64,000 nt of DNA, taken from Amaranthus tricolor. Taxonomy: Eukaryota; Streptophyta; Magnoliopsida; Caryophyllales; Amaranthaceae. The notes under the pieces were generated by a model that saw nothing but the letters and a program-made list of their open reading frames with translations, was not told the origin of the DNA and made no database searches. Within the stretch, counting starts at the first letter, position 1. Each line of letters begins with the position of its first letter. The stretch is taken from positions 14,313,026-14,377,025 of the forward strand of contig NC_080049.1 of assembly GCF_026212465.1 (NCBI RefSeq). The letters run 5' to 3'. The position numbers and the translations under genes are program-made. Below, piece after piece: positions 10,394-21,575 of the stretch.

Positions 10394-12793
10394 TTCAAAT
10401 AGACATTTCAAGCACACAATTATCAGCTTAGACAATAAATTTTGAAAAGTATATCTTATAACAGATTCACGGGCAAATTAAATCCAAAAGTAGTCGTTAA
10501 TCAGATAAAACAACCTTCGATAGATTGTTTTTTTTTTTCCTTCAAGATATGCATTAACTGCAAATTGTCAAAAATATCAGTTTAAGACAAATGGTTTAGT
10601 AATGGAAGTATATACTGAAATAACACACTGAAAGAGTATTTATTCTTATTTTCTAACACATACAGAAGTTAAGATGAGTTTTAGCATGTGGAGATAACAA
10701 TAATGGGTAAGCTCAAAGAACAATCAAAACTTATGATCATATCAGTACACAGTGTACTTCCTTTGTTTCAGAATGCTACCAAAGTTTGATTATTTCTCCA
10801 AATATTTGTACACTTATCAACTTATACTCAATAGAAGTGGTATCAAATAAATAATTAAGTGAATGCAAAGAATTAAACAGCACAAGTAAATGATGAAATG
10901 AGAAAAACCTGCAACATCAAGACCATCATAAACACCACGATGAACAGCAGGCAGCTATTTGCTCGTGGGAAATCAAAGAAATCAATTTATGAGACCTACA
11001 CCAACTTTTGGATCTGAAATAATCAATTACTATCATGAATAAATACCAATAGTACAGTCAATTATCTCGCTGCCTGTTAAAAACTCTGCCACTTCAGAAA
11101 AAAAACACAGTAACTGCTCATCAGTAAGAACAAAATCCATGGAAGAAAACGAAAATACAAGAAACAATACAGTCAATTATCTTGCAAACAATCAAAAACA
11201 AAAATATCAAACTTTCAAACTCGACTAAACAAAGAATGTATCTAATCGTAGAAGATATCATCTAATCATCATCAAACAAATGTGAGATTTTCAAAGCATG
11301 ATCATTGACATAATCGAGGAATAAGACAACAAGAGTGGAAAGCACAATCAATGCAAACCCAAAAGATCAGTAACACAAGCAAAAAATAACAAAAAAAAAG
11401 AACAAAGAAGACATGATTACTAAAATTTAGCTATAACTAAAAAGAATTAGAATCAAAATTCATATTTTGGCTATGAATTAGAATTGGTTTAGTGTATTAT
11501 ATAAGCAACCTACATGCAAAAACACAATAGAAAAAGGCAACTCATATGCAATCCATGACATGTGTAACCTCTAATGAAGATGACTAAGCAAAAACACTAA
11601 CCTACATGCAAAAACACAATTAAAAAACCAACCTATATGCAATCCGCCATATGTGTGTAACACCAAAGATGAAGTGAAAGATGACCAAGCAAAAACACTA
11701 TTCATTTCCAAAATGTGAATGGTGAAGAAGCCTTACACTTTTTATTTATTTATGACTTTTTGCCTAGTTTTTTTGTTGGCTTTTGACTTTTGGGTTATTG
11801 ATTAGTCAAACTATTATCTATTATTTATTATTAATATTATTAATATTAATTAATATTAATATTAATACATATTAATTAATATTAATATTATGAATATTAA
11901 TAGATGGAAATCTTGTATTCTAATGTATTTTGTTTTGTGCATTTTATAAGTAATAAATAGAAATCAAAAACAAGAAATATGGAGAAACAAGGACAAATTA
12001 CAAGAAATTAGAAGACTTATAAACCCATATCAAATCAAATCAAAAAAAACCAAACACAATTACTGATTTTGTTGAATTAAATGGCAGAACTTGAGATGTA
12101 AGGAAGAAACTGAGAGAGAAAAGGAAAAATTGAGAAAATGAGAAAGGAAGAAATTAAGAGTGAACGTGAACAAATGGGAAAATGAGAGAAAATTCAAAAT
12201 ACCTGATGAAGTGGCATAGGACGTGGCAGTCCAGTGGCAAAAGAATTATTCATCAACCATGGATGAATAGTGTTCATCCCGTAATAATAAGCCCGCATTT
12301 CATTTTGCAAGACTCGTCCTGACCCGTTTCGTTTTAATTCCGACCCAACCTTTATCCGCCCCAATGTACAAGCCTACTTGCTGCCAAATTTTTGTTTGTT
12401 GTCTACTAGATTATCGTAAGTACATTGAGATCAATTATTGAAAGATGCAAATAATGATATTGAATTTGTTTGTCTTACTTTATAGAATTAATTTGATTTG
12501 AGGGTAAAATTTCTTACCAACTTCAGGCGAATAGAGTTAGTGTTCATGATAAAATTTTGCATTTTGTGAGTTTTGTTTTTCTTTTATGTTTGTTTAGGGT
12601 TGATTTTTAATTTATTTGTAAGTTTTGCTATATTAGATTAATGTCATTTTAGGGATTTAGGGTTCTAACTAATAAAGCTTAAGTTTTCTAATTAAATAAT
12701 TCACTTTTGTCCTTCTTCAACATTCTTTTCTTTAATCTGATATTCAATTTCTTAAATCAATAAATTTTAGCACCTTGGACAAACTGATTTTAA
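10394..12793. other. Non-coding remainder of the gene-fragment island
   Basis: Only tiny coding-like pieces are seen. On the minus strand near 11145-11060 there is a segment starting MDFVLTDEQLLCFFSE, and near 10965-10918 a segment VHRGVYDGLDVAG ending at a GT donor. Both are unassigned. The stretch 12200-12420 has slightly higher GC and may contain the boundary of the island. No terminal inverted repeats or Helitron end could be fixed. Confidence 0.35.
11824..11903. repeat. ATTAATATT-rich low-complexity tract
   Basis: Eighty bases are built almost only from TAATATTAAT-type units, which are self-complementary. Such tracts are common in plant intergenic DNA and can form weak cruciforms. No function is implied. 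Confidence 0.8.
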
Positions 12794-14924
12794 TGTAACA
12801 TCCTCAGAATAGGCCGAACTTTTGACACACCCTTTATGAAAAACATGAGCCAAAACCTACTAATGAGAGTGTTACCGCCACATCTATATTTCTAATAAAA
12901 TAAATATAAGGCTTAACGACTAAGAAATAACTTAATAACTTTATATCACACAAAGGGTCTTACAACATAAGAAAAGACTGAAACGTAATCTGTATCCATA
13001 TAAAATTTAAACAACTAAAAAAAATTTAAACTGAAATACGACTCTAATAAAAGCTATATTTCTAAATGATCCTCACTCCACGATTCCCACGCAATCAATA
13101 ACCTGCAACATAAGAATGCAAAAAACAAGGGAAAAACTCCCAAAATCAGAAAATTGAGTAATTCCAATTCCATCCCATGAAACGATTAAATTCGAAAATG
13201 ATTTAAGAAAATAAAATATAATCAAATTGAAGATAATTTTAGAAAATAATATATAGCTGAGTTTAAAAGAAAAAAAATATATATAATATCACATAAACCA
13301 ATTTATTAATTTGATATTTAATAATGGCAACCACATAATCAATTTTTAATTTGAGGGAACGAGAACGCCAATAAGCCGAGGCTTTACCCCTATACCTACT
13401 TCATCAAGAGGTCATCACCCCAAATAATTAAAGGGCAGCAGAGTGGTCTCAGGGAACCCTAGTGTGCACAACCCTTCTACTTGGGTCACAACAAATAGAA
13501 GGAAGACCAAACATCGTATCGAGTATCAGAAATAATAATACCTGTCGGTAGCTATACTAACCAAACAGGACAACCTGTTCATCACCCTTATACTTGGATC
13601 ACAACAAATATAAGAGCTTCATTTTCCTCGTGTTACACTTTACGTGATTTAATAAATATTTTAATAATTAGTCGCGAGCACACAAACATATAATCAAACA
13701 TATATTATACAATTTATTTTATGATACATAGGTTTTCCCAAGAAAAATATATCTCAAGAATATTCTATTGCAATATTAATATCATAATATATTCTCCCAA
13801 ATTCAATCGCTTTTAAAATCATTATTAAAATAATAATATAACTCTCATCAAAATAATATTATAAATATTTCTCTTTCAACTAAATCGTATCAAATTTCGT
13901 TATCAAAATAATAATATAAATTTCATCAAAATGGTAACTATAAATTCAAGTTTGATAAAATAATAGTAATATAATTTGAGAATATATAAAACATAACATC
14001 AAATAAAATAATGTCATATAAAATCATGCATCCTATTAAACACATTAATTATCACTTAGCACATAATACTAACGGGATAATCCTAATTAGATGGACATTG
14101 AGAATTACCTTGTCACGCGATCCTAGACAATGTACGCTCCTAATAATCTCTGTCTACGAATCCGCTGTCTACACGTGAAAATAATATATCTCAATTTAAT
14201 ACCCCGATCAACCCATCGAAATAAATAAATTAAAAGACTCATTTTCCTTTTATATACTTTATTTAAAAAGCATAATTTTAAACATGTAATTTAGAACCGT
14301 AAGAGTTAAAATAAAAGAAAAGAAAAAAAAAAGGAATCATAATTATTATAAAAAAAAGAGAAAGGTGGGTTTTGTCCAGGATACCCACGAAAAGAAATAA
14401 GAGAGGGAAGGAAGAGAGAGAAGGAGCAAGGGAGAAGGAAGAAGGAGAAGGTGCCGGCCGACGGTGGCTCCGGTGGCCGCCGTCGCACACCGGTGGTATC
14501 CCGGTGACTGCCGTATCGCCGGAAAACTAAGTTCAGAAATAATTTTTTTTTATCAAATACAAAATGTGTAATTTGGATTGAAATTGGTAGAACAATATTA
14601 TAAAGTAATTAAATTACATACCTTTGATATCAAAATCTTGCCTTTTCTTGATTAAATTTTAAGCAATTGGAGGATGGAGGAAGTAGTTTGTAGGAGAAAA
14701 AGGAAGTGTGAGTAATAATGTGAATGACTTAAGGGTAATTGATTTAATTTATAATAGGTAAGTGAGGTTAGTTATAAGATTTAGAGGGAGAAGTGGGAAG
14801 TTATTTGTTAATGGGGAGTTATATATTTATTTATTTTTTATTATTATTAAAATTTCTGAAATTTATTTATTTATTTATTATTATTATTATTTAAAAAAAA
14901 AAAAGAAAACGAATGTTACGTACA
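12794..14924 (-). repeat. Element A 3' LTR (2131 bp)
   Basis: It starts TGTAACATCC and ends GTTACGTACA on the plus strand, i.e. TG...CA on the element strand. It is nearly collinear with the LTR at 21576-23539. That copy lacks about 170 bp corresponding to roughly 13885-14050 here. A GC-rich block (14448-14522) stands out in otherwise AT-rich DNA and is present in all three LTR copies of this family. Confidence 0.9.
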
Positions 14925-14938
14925 CTCCCCTTAAAACA
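14925..14938 (-). other. Polypurine tract of element A
   Basis: The bases CTCCCCTTAAAACA directly inside the 3' LTR read TTTTAAGGGGAG on the element strand. This is the purine run from which plus-strand DNA synthesis is primed in LTR retrotransposons. Confidence 0.75.
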
Positions 14939-15053
14939 AAAGTTCGTCTTTGAACTTAAAGTTAACTACTGAAGTTTTAAAAGAAAAAGAAGATTGGACG
15001 GTTTTGATAGACTCGCATCACCCCCCTATTTTAAAAAGTTTCGTCCTCGAAAC

Positions 15054-18000
15054 TCAACGTACCTGTTCGAAAAGTTTGGAGTATCGCTTTCTCATGTCAA
15101 CTTCGGTTTCCCATGTGGCTTCTTCGGTTTGTTGGTTCGTCCATAATATCTTGACCAACTTAATTTCCTTGTTCCGGGTACATCTTGTTTTGGTATCAAG
15201 GATTTTTATTGGCTTTTCTTCAAAGGTAAGGGACTTATCAAGTTCAATGGTTTCAGGTTGTATGATTTGGGAAGAGTCATGGACATATTTTCGGAGTTGG
15301 GATACATGGAAGACATTATGAACTTTGGCTAGGTTCATAGATAGGGCTAATCTATAGGCTACTTCCCCAATTCGTTCCAATACTTCATAAGGACCTATAA
15401 AACGAGAACTCAATTTATCCTTCCTACCAAATCTTGACACCCTTGGTTGGTGACACTTTGAGCAAAACTTTTTCACCTACTTCAAACTCTAATGCCCTCC
15501 TCCTTTTGTCTGCATACGACTTCTGACGATCTTGCGCTCCCCTCATACGTTCTCGGATCATCCTTACCTTCTTTGTAGTCTCCTCAATCATTTCTGGTCA
15601 TAATCTTAACGACTCATTAACATCATTCCAACATATAGGACTCCTACACTTTCTCCCATATAGGGCCTCGTAAGGAGCCATTCCTATGCTAGAATGAAAA
15701 CTATTATTATAAGAGAACTCTACATACGTCAAATTATCCTCCTAAGATCCACCAAAATCCATAACACATGCTCTTAACAAATCTTCGAGAGTCTGAATCA
15801 TTCTCTCTGTTTGACCATCTGTTGCTGGATGAAATGCAGTACTAAACTTTAGTATCGTGCCTACTGCTTCTTGTAGCATCTTTCAAAATTTGGACAGAAA
15901 TCTCAAATCTCTATCCGATACAATGTCCTTAGGCACACCATGCAATCTCACTACCTCTTGAAAATACGCATCTGTCATCTGTTGCATTGTCCAAGTATTC
16001 TTCATCGTTATAAATCTTGCTGTTTTTGTTAATCGATCCACTATCACGCATATGGCATTCTTCCCTGTTTTTGACTTTGGCGATCCTACTACAAAGTCCA
16101 TTGAAATCGACTCCTATTTCCATCCAGGTACTTCTAATGCTTTCAATTTTCCCCCCGGCTTCATATGTTGAATTTTCACCTTCTGACACGTTAGACACTT
16201 CGCCACAAAGCCTGCAACTTCACGCTTCATGTTGGGCTTCAGTCACCACCAGGATATATTGAGTATGGGGAATTATGGGCTTCAGTCATAATCTTAGTCT
16301 TAAGCTCCTCGTCATGCGGTATGCACCATCTTCCTTTATACTTTATTACACCATTTTCATCACTTTGGAACTTAGGTGCTTGACCATTCTCCTTCAACTT
16401 CTTCAATTTAGTTAACCAGTTATCCGTAACTTGCTTCACTCTAATTTCCTCAAAAATATCAGATTCAATCGTCATTCCATTCAATTGAGCACCCACATAT
16501 CCATACTCTACCACTTCAAGTTCATCCTACGAATCTCTTCACACAACTAATCTGCTAAAATTAATGCATTCATTGTATGACTTGACTTCCTACTCAGAGC
16601 ATTAGCTACCTGGTTTGCCTTTCCCTCACAATACTTCAAGTCCAGATCATAATCCTTAATGAGTTCTAACCATCGTCTTTGTCTCATATTCAACTCCTTT
16701 TGAGTGTACAAGAATCTCAAACCCTTGTGATCAGTATAAATCTTGCACGTTACTCCAAATAAATAATGTCTCAAAATTTTCAATGCAAAGACTACAGCTC
16801 CCAATTCTAAGTCATGTGTGGGGTAATTCTTCTCATGCGGGTTAAGTTGTCATGAAGCATATGCTACTACTTTCCCATCTTGCATCAACACACAACCTAG
16901 TCCATTCTTAGATGCGTCTGTATAAACCTCATATTCTCCACTTTCATTTGATAAGGTCAGCACAGGAGCAGAAGTAAGCCTTGATTTCAACTCTTGGAAT
17001 GCGGTTTCACACTTCTCATCCCATTGAAACTTAGTGGTCTTGTTCATCAAACTAGTGATAGGTTGAGCGATTCTCGAGAAATTTTTCACAAATCTCTTAT
17101 AGTATCCGGCTAGACCTAAGAAACTTCTCACTTTTGTCACATTAGTGGGTGTAGGCCAGTTCATTACTGCTAGAACCTTCGAGGGATCTACCATTACTCT
17201 ATCCTTTGTAATTGCATGCCCCAAAAATGCTACCTTTTCCAACTAGAATTCACATTTTGAAAACTTGGCATACAACTTATTCTCTCTTAAAATCTCTAAA
17301 ACTTTCCTCAAATGAGCCTCATGCTCTTCTCGATTCATAGAGTATACTAAAATATCATCAATAAAAACAACTACAAACTTATCCAAATAAGGCTGAAAAG
17401 TCCTATTCATAAGGTCCATAAAGACAGCAGGTGCATTAGTGAGTCCAAAGGGCATGACTGTGAACTCATAATGGACATACCTCGTTCGAAAAGTTGTTTT
17501 GGCTATATCCTCTACTGCAATTCATAATTGATGATAACTTGATCTCAAATCAATCTTTGAAAATACTCCTGCACCCCTAAGTTGATCGAATAGATCCTCA
17601 ATTCTAGGAAGTGGATAATTATTCTTCACCGTCACACTATTTAAATCCCTATAATCAATACATAGTCTCAATGTTCCATCTTTCTTCCTAACAAATAATA
17701 CTGGGGCTCTTCAAGGTGATACACTTGGTCTTATATATCCTTTATCCAACAAGTCCTCAAGTTGTACCTTCAACTCTTGCAACTCGGCAGGTGTCATCCT
17801 ATAAGGTGCCTTTGAAATGGGTCCTGAACTAAGTCAATCTTGAAGTCTAACTCTCTCACAGGTGGCATCTCTGGAATCTCATCTACGAACACATCAACAA
17901 ACTCCTTAACTACAGGTATCTCTCCTAACTCGTCCTCTTTCATGCTCGTGTCCTTTACATGGCACAAATATACGGGGTAGCCTTTTCTAAGATGGGTCTG

Positions 18001-18444
18001 GAGATTTAAGGTGGAGATAAGCTTAGTCTTTGGTGGCTCGGAAGTAGTTTCTTGGTAGGTTAGTTTATTTCCCTTAGGGCCTCTAAAGGTAATTCTATGT
18101 TTAGCATAATTGATTTTTTCCTGATACTTCCTTAACCAATCCATTCCCAAAACCAAATCGAAGTCTTTTAAATTAAACTCAATAAGGTTTATGGGTAGTT
18201 CGATTTTAAAGATAACAATAGGCATGCCTAAGTAAAGGTTCTTACTGAGAAAGATTTCACCTGAGGGTGTGGTTACCTTAGCTTGACATGAGGAAGAAGG
18301 TTTAAGGGAATGTTTTTCCATAAAAGATTTAGATAAAAAGGAATATGAAGCTCCAGAATCAAAGAGTACAAAAGCAGGTTTAGAGTTTACAAGGAAAGTA
18401 CCCGTCACAATTTTGGCGTTCGACTCAGCTTCACTCTTGCTCAT
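15054..18444 (-). pseudogene. Element A pol: protease, RT, RNase H, integrase, chromodomain (broken)
   Basis: On the minus strand, in order: an aspartic protease with FVLFDSGAS (about 18360); reverse transcriptase with [20 protein letters not shown] and the catalytic FIDD box (about 17360); RNase H with an intact VYTDASKNG (about 16920) and a [20 protein letters not shown] segment; an integrase core with MDFVVG (about 16100) and VSDRD (about 15930); and a chromodomain ending in EEATWETEVDMRKRYSKLFE at 15054. Together these would cut the polyprotein, copy the RNA and insert the DNA, with the chromodomain steering to chromatin. The reading frame changes several times (near 17790, 17242, 16540, 16240 and 15880), so no full polyprotein can be made. 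Confidence 0.9.
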
Positions 18445-18639
18445 AACATGGAGTCTCCCATTGAAAGTGCGTCCTCCATTTCCATTGTTGCCATTGTTGT
18501 TCTGATTGTTGTTGGCGTTGTACTTGTCATTTGCTAAACCACTTTCTACTTGAGTATTGTTCGAGCAATTGTTGTTGAAGTTATGGTTCCTAGGTCCTCC
18601 TCCATTGTTGTTATAGCCTTTGTTGTGTCCATTCTGCCC

Positions 18640-19613
18640 TGGTTGGTTTCCCTCTTGCCTCTTGGGACAATAGTTAGCCTTATGTCAAGCTTCGCCACAA
18701 GCGTAACATTTAATTGGTTCGCCTTGACACGTATAGCCCGAATGACTCTTCTCATATTTCTTGCAAACCCAAGCCCTCTGGTTACCATTCCTTTGCTAGT
18801 TTTCATTCTGTCTAGGGTTTTGGTAGTTCCTATTGTTATGTCCTCCTCCGTGGTGATTGTTCCTACCATTACCCCCATTGTTACCAAAACAAGGTCTTTT
18901 ATCATTACTTTGACTATCCGCATTACTTTGGTCTTTCCTCTTGTTCCTTCCCAACACATCTTCTTCTCTTTGTAAGATCCTCTCCATATTACAAGCCTTA
19001 GAATAAGCCTCTACAAGGTTAGATGAGGTACTTCCTCCTAACCAAGTTTGTATCTTGAAAGCTAAACCATCCTCAAATTTTTGGGCCTTAGAAACTTCAT
19101 CAGGGACCATGTTAGGGCAAAACTTAGCATACTCATTAAACTTTTGGGCATATTCCTTGACACTCATAAACTTCCCTTGGTTCAACCTATTGAATTCACT
19201 GCACTTTTGTCTCCTAATATGTTCATGGAAGAATCGACCTCTAATAGCAACCTTAAAAGAATCCCAGTCAAAGTTTGGTTGGTTACTAATGGTTTGTCCC
19301 TCAGTTTCCCACCATGTGTCGACATCCTCACGTAGGTAAAATGTGGCTTGGCTACCTTTTGGGCCTCAGGTGTTCCATTTGCAGTAAATATTTTCTCCAT
19401 GTCACGTAACCAATTCTCTAATAACATAGGATCCTCTTTCCCAACAAAGATAGGGGGCTTTAAAGTGGCAATCTTCTTAGCCATGACAGCTTGGGGGTCA
19501 TCATGTCCATTGTTCATATTGTTAGCTTGGTTTTGCACTAGTAGTCCTATGTTTTGTGACAACTGCTCAAGTACCCTCACTCTAGCTGCTAATTGTTCAG
19601 GTGTTTCGGCCAT
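18640..19613 (-). pseudogene. Element A gag (capsid and nucleocapsid), broken
   Basis: The likely start is the ATG at 19613 (MAETPEQLAARVRVLEQL). The capsid-type segment includes PPIFVGKEDPMLLENWLRDM and KEYAQKFNEYAKFCP, typical of plant Ty3 gag. There is a frameshift near 19320. The C-terminal part is rich in Asn, Gly and His. A CX2CX4HX4C zinc knuckle (CYACGEA-stop-HKANYC) lies around 18710-18670, in a shifted frame, with a TGA inside it. Gag would form the particle that packages element RNA. In this copy it cannot be translated through. Confidence 0.85.
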
Positions 19614-19953
19614 GTTATTTGCTTGTTGACCCCTGCGAGATCGAGTGTAAATGTTCGGGTATTGCATAGGCTGCCGATATAAGAAACTAAGCGTTTACTA
19701 CTAAATTTTCCATCATGTTCATACACACACTTATTCTCAATATTCAAGACTGAAAGAAAAGACAAGGAATAAATTTGCACACACAAAATAAAAAGATTCA
19801 TGAAAATATTCATTAATATAAATTTTTAAATAATAATCCAATGACAATAAATAAAATCAACATTGTTCAAAAATAAAGACAACTAGTAAAATAATCTAAA
19901 GCTTACAAGTTCCAACCTATTCCATTTTTCTAGTTAACAAGTAATCATCAAAT

Positions 19954-21316
19954 TCACTTTCGAACTGGCTCTTCCTCAAAATCCTCCTCGGGATCCTCCA
20001 CGGGATCCTCCTTAGGATCTTCTACATAGTCTTCCTTAGGTTCATAGTTTTCTTCATCTTCAGATTGAATAAGTATAGGTATGGTATCGGTGTTATCATC
20101 TTCCCTATCACTCTCATCCTCGTAGTCATAGAAGCTCCCAGATACATTATAGATCCACTTCGCCTTAGCATCGATCATCCTCTTTTCTAAATATTCTAGA
20201 GTAAGGAACCATTTCTCATTTTCATCCGCATACCTTTCCCAATTGGGTCTCCCGTTTTTAATTATGTCGTTATATTCTTTCTTAAGTTCGGCATAAGGGC
20301 CTACATCACTTAAGGTTCGAATAAGGACATCTGCTTGCTTAGGTGGTGTGTTATAATCAGAGTTGCCATGATACTTATTTAGGTGGCAGTTCTCCATGCT
20401 TACACGGAGACGATGGACTAGGGATGGCAACGGGTCGGATCCGGGTCGGGTCCAGGTGGACCCGGACCCGGATCCGTTTTCAAGAAGAGGATCCGGATCC
20501 GGACCCGGATCCGCGGGTCTAATTTTACAAGACCCAGATCCGGATCCGTGGGTACTGCAGATCCAGTACCGGATCCGGGTCCAAAAACGGGTCCTATATT
20601 TTTATTTTTTTAAAAAAATGTATTTAGATTGTAATAAAGCGATATTTATGGACTAATGCTAATAATACATATAATTTCACAATGAATCACCCAAAAAAGT
20701 ATTATACAACTTAAAATTCTCTTTAAAATATCCAACAAACACATTAAAAATTTATCCATAAAAGTGAATCCTTCATGTTCTTCATACAATCTAATGTTTC
20801 GAATTTGTCAAATTTCTTCAATACTAATATTGTCCTCATGCAAATGCCCACTGACCCTTGCTCATCATCCTCTTGATCATCCAGAGAACTTTGAGAGGTA
20901 GTGAGCACTTCCACTAGAGCCTGTATGAGATATGCAGTGAGGGGTAGGGAGTAGGGTAAATGACTTACTGCAGCAGCCTGCAGTGAATATTGATATAAAA
21001 AAAATAATAATAAAAAAAAAAAACGGGTCCTTTAGATCCGCGGGTCCGGATCTGGGTATTTTTCCCAGACCCGGACCCGGACCCGTGAAATTAAACAGGA
21101 TCCGTATCCGACCCGGATCCGACGGGTCTATATTTTTAGGACCCAGATCCGTGAAAACGGATACGGATCCACGGATCCGGGTCGGGTCCAATACCCATTG
21201 CCATCCCTACGATGGACATATGAGGAAATGGGTTCTCCTGCTTTCATAGAAAGATGGTACGGTGCATCACGAAAATTTATAACACTTTTCCTAGCAGTGC
21301 AACGGAATCGAGGCAT
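19954..21316 (-). pseudogene. Element A leader ORF upstream of gag (acidic), interrupted by a hAT element
   Basis: Between the primer site and gag lies a reading frame that starts MPRFRCTARK at 21316. It is interrupted at 21210 by a 791-bp hAT element and resumes at 20410. It ends after an acidic tail (DYVEDPKEDPVEDPEEDFEE) at 19954. Without the insertion and one copy of its 8-bp duplication, the two halves are in frame (564 nt, 187 residues), so the frame was open when the hAT element arrived. The N-terminal part is basic, the middle (LIRTLSDVGPYAELKKEYND) looks helical, and the tail is mostly Glu, Asp and Pro. I know no function for it. Element B carries a comparable ORF in the same place. 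Confidence 0.7.
20419..21209. mobile_element. Non-autonomous hAT element (791 bp)
   Basis: The termini are TAGGGATGGCAA at 20419 and its inverse TTGCCATCCCTA ending at 21209. They are flanked by exact 8-bp target duplications CGATGGAC at 20411-20418 and 21210-21217. This is diagnostic of the hAT superfamily. Both subterminal zones (20430-20590 and 21025-21190) are crowded with GGATCCGG and GACCCGG repeats, likely transposase-binding sites. The middle is AT-rich and encodes nothing, so a transposase must be supplied in trans. Confidence 0.92.
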
Positions 21317-21560
21317 CTAACAAAAAAAATGAAAGACAACGAAAATATAATTAAAAGAAATAACACACTACTACTAAGTAATTAAAAGTACTTCCAAACA
21401 ATAAACTCATTCGTCCCCACTCTCATAATTTATTTTTATTTGTAACTTACTTAAATTATTTAAAATAATTTTACCTTGTACCATTTAACATATTTTTCAT
21501 TTAAGCCTTTATAAACTTTAAATCCTAAACGACCCTAAGATTTGACCAAAATAAACATAA

Positions 21561-21572
21561 GCTTTGATACCA
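21561..21572 (-). other. Primer binding site of element A (initiator-Met tRNA type)
   Basis: GCTTTGATACCA reads TGGTATCAAAGC on the element strand, three bases inside the 5' LTR. It matches the usual TGGTATCAGAGC complement of the plant initiator-Met tRNA 3' end with one change. Confidence 0.9.
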
Positions 21573-21575
21573 TTT

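Noticed and set aside
14278..14490. Ser/Phe/Leu-rich small frames in the LTR of element A
   Set aside because: They read through an A/G-rich tract and the GC-rich LTR block. No start context, no domain, and copies in the other LTR differ in frame.
18550..18975. Hydrophobic open frame on the plus strand
   Set aside because: It is the antisense of the Asn/Gly/His-rich gag tail of element A, not a membrane protein gene.
20396..20656. Arg/Gly/Pro-rich frames over the hAT ends (also 27549-27776 and 30217-30583)
   Set aside because: They are translations of GGATCC or GGTTCC subterminal arrays.
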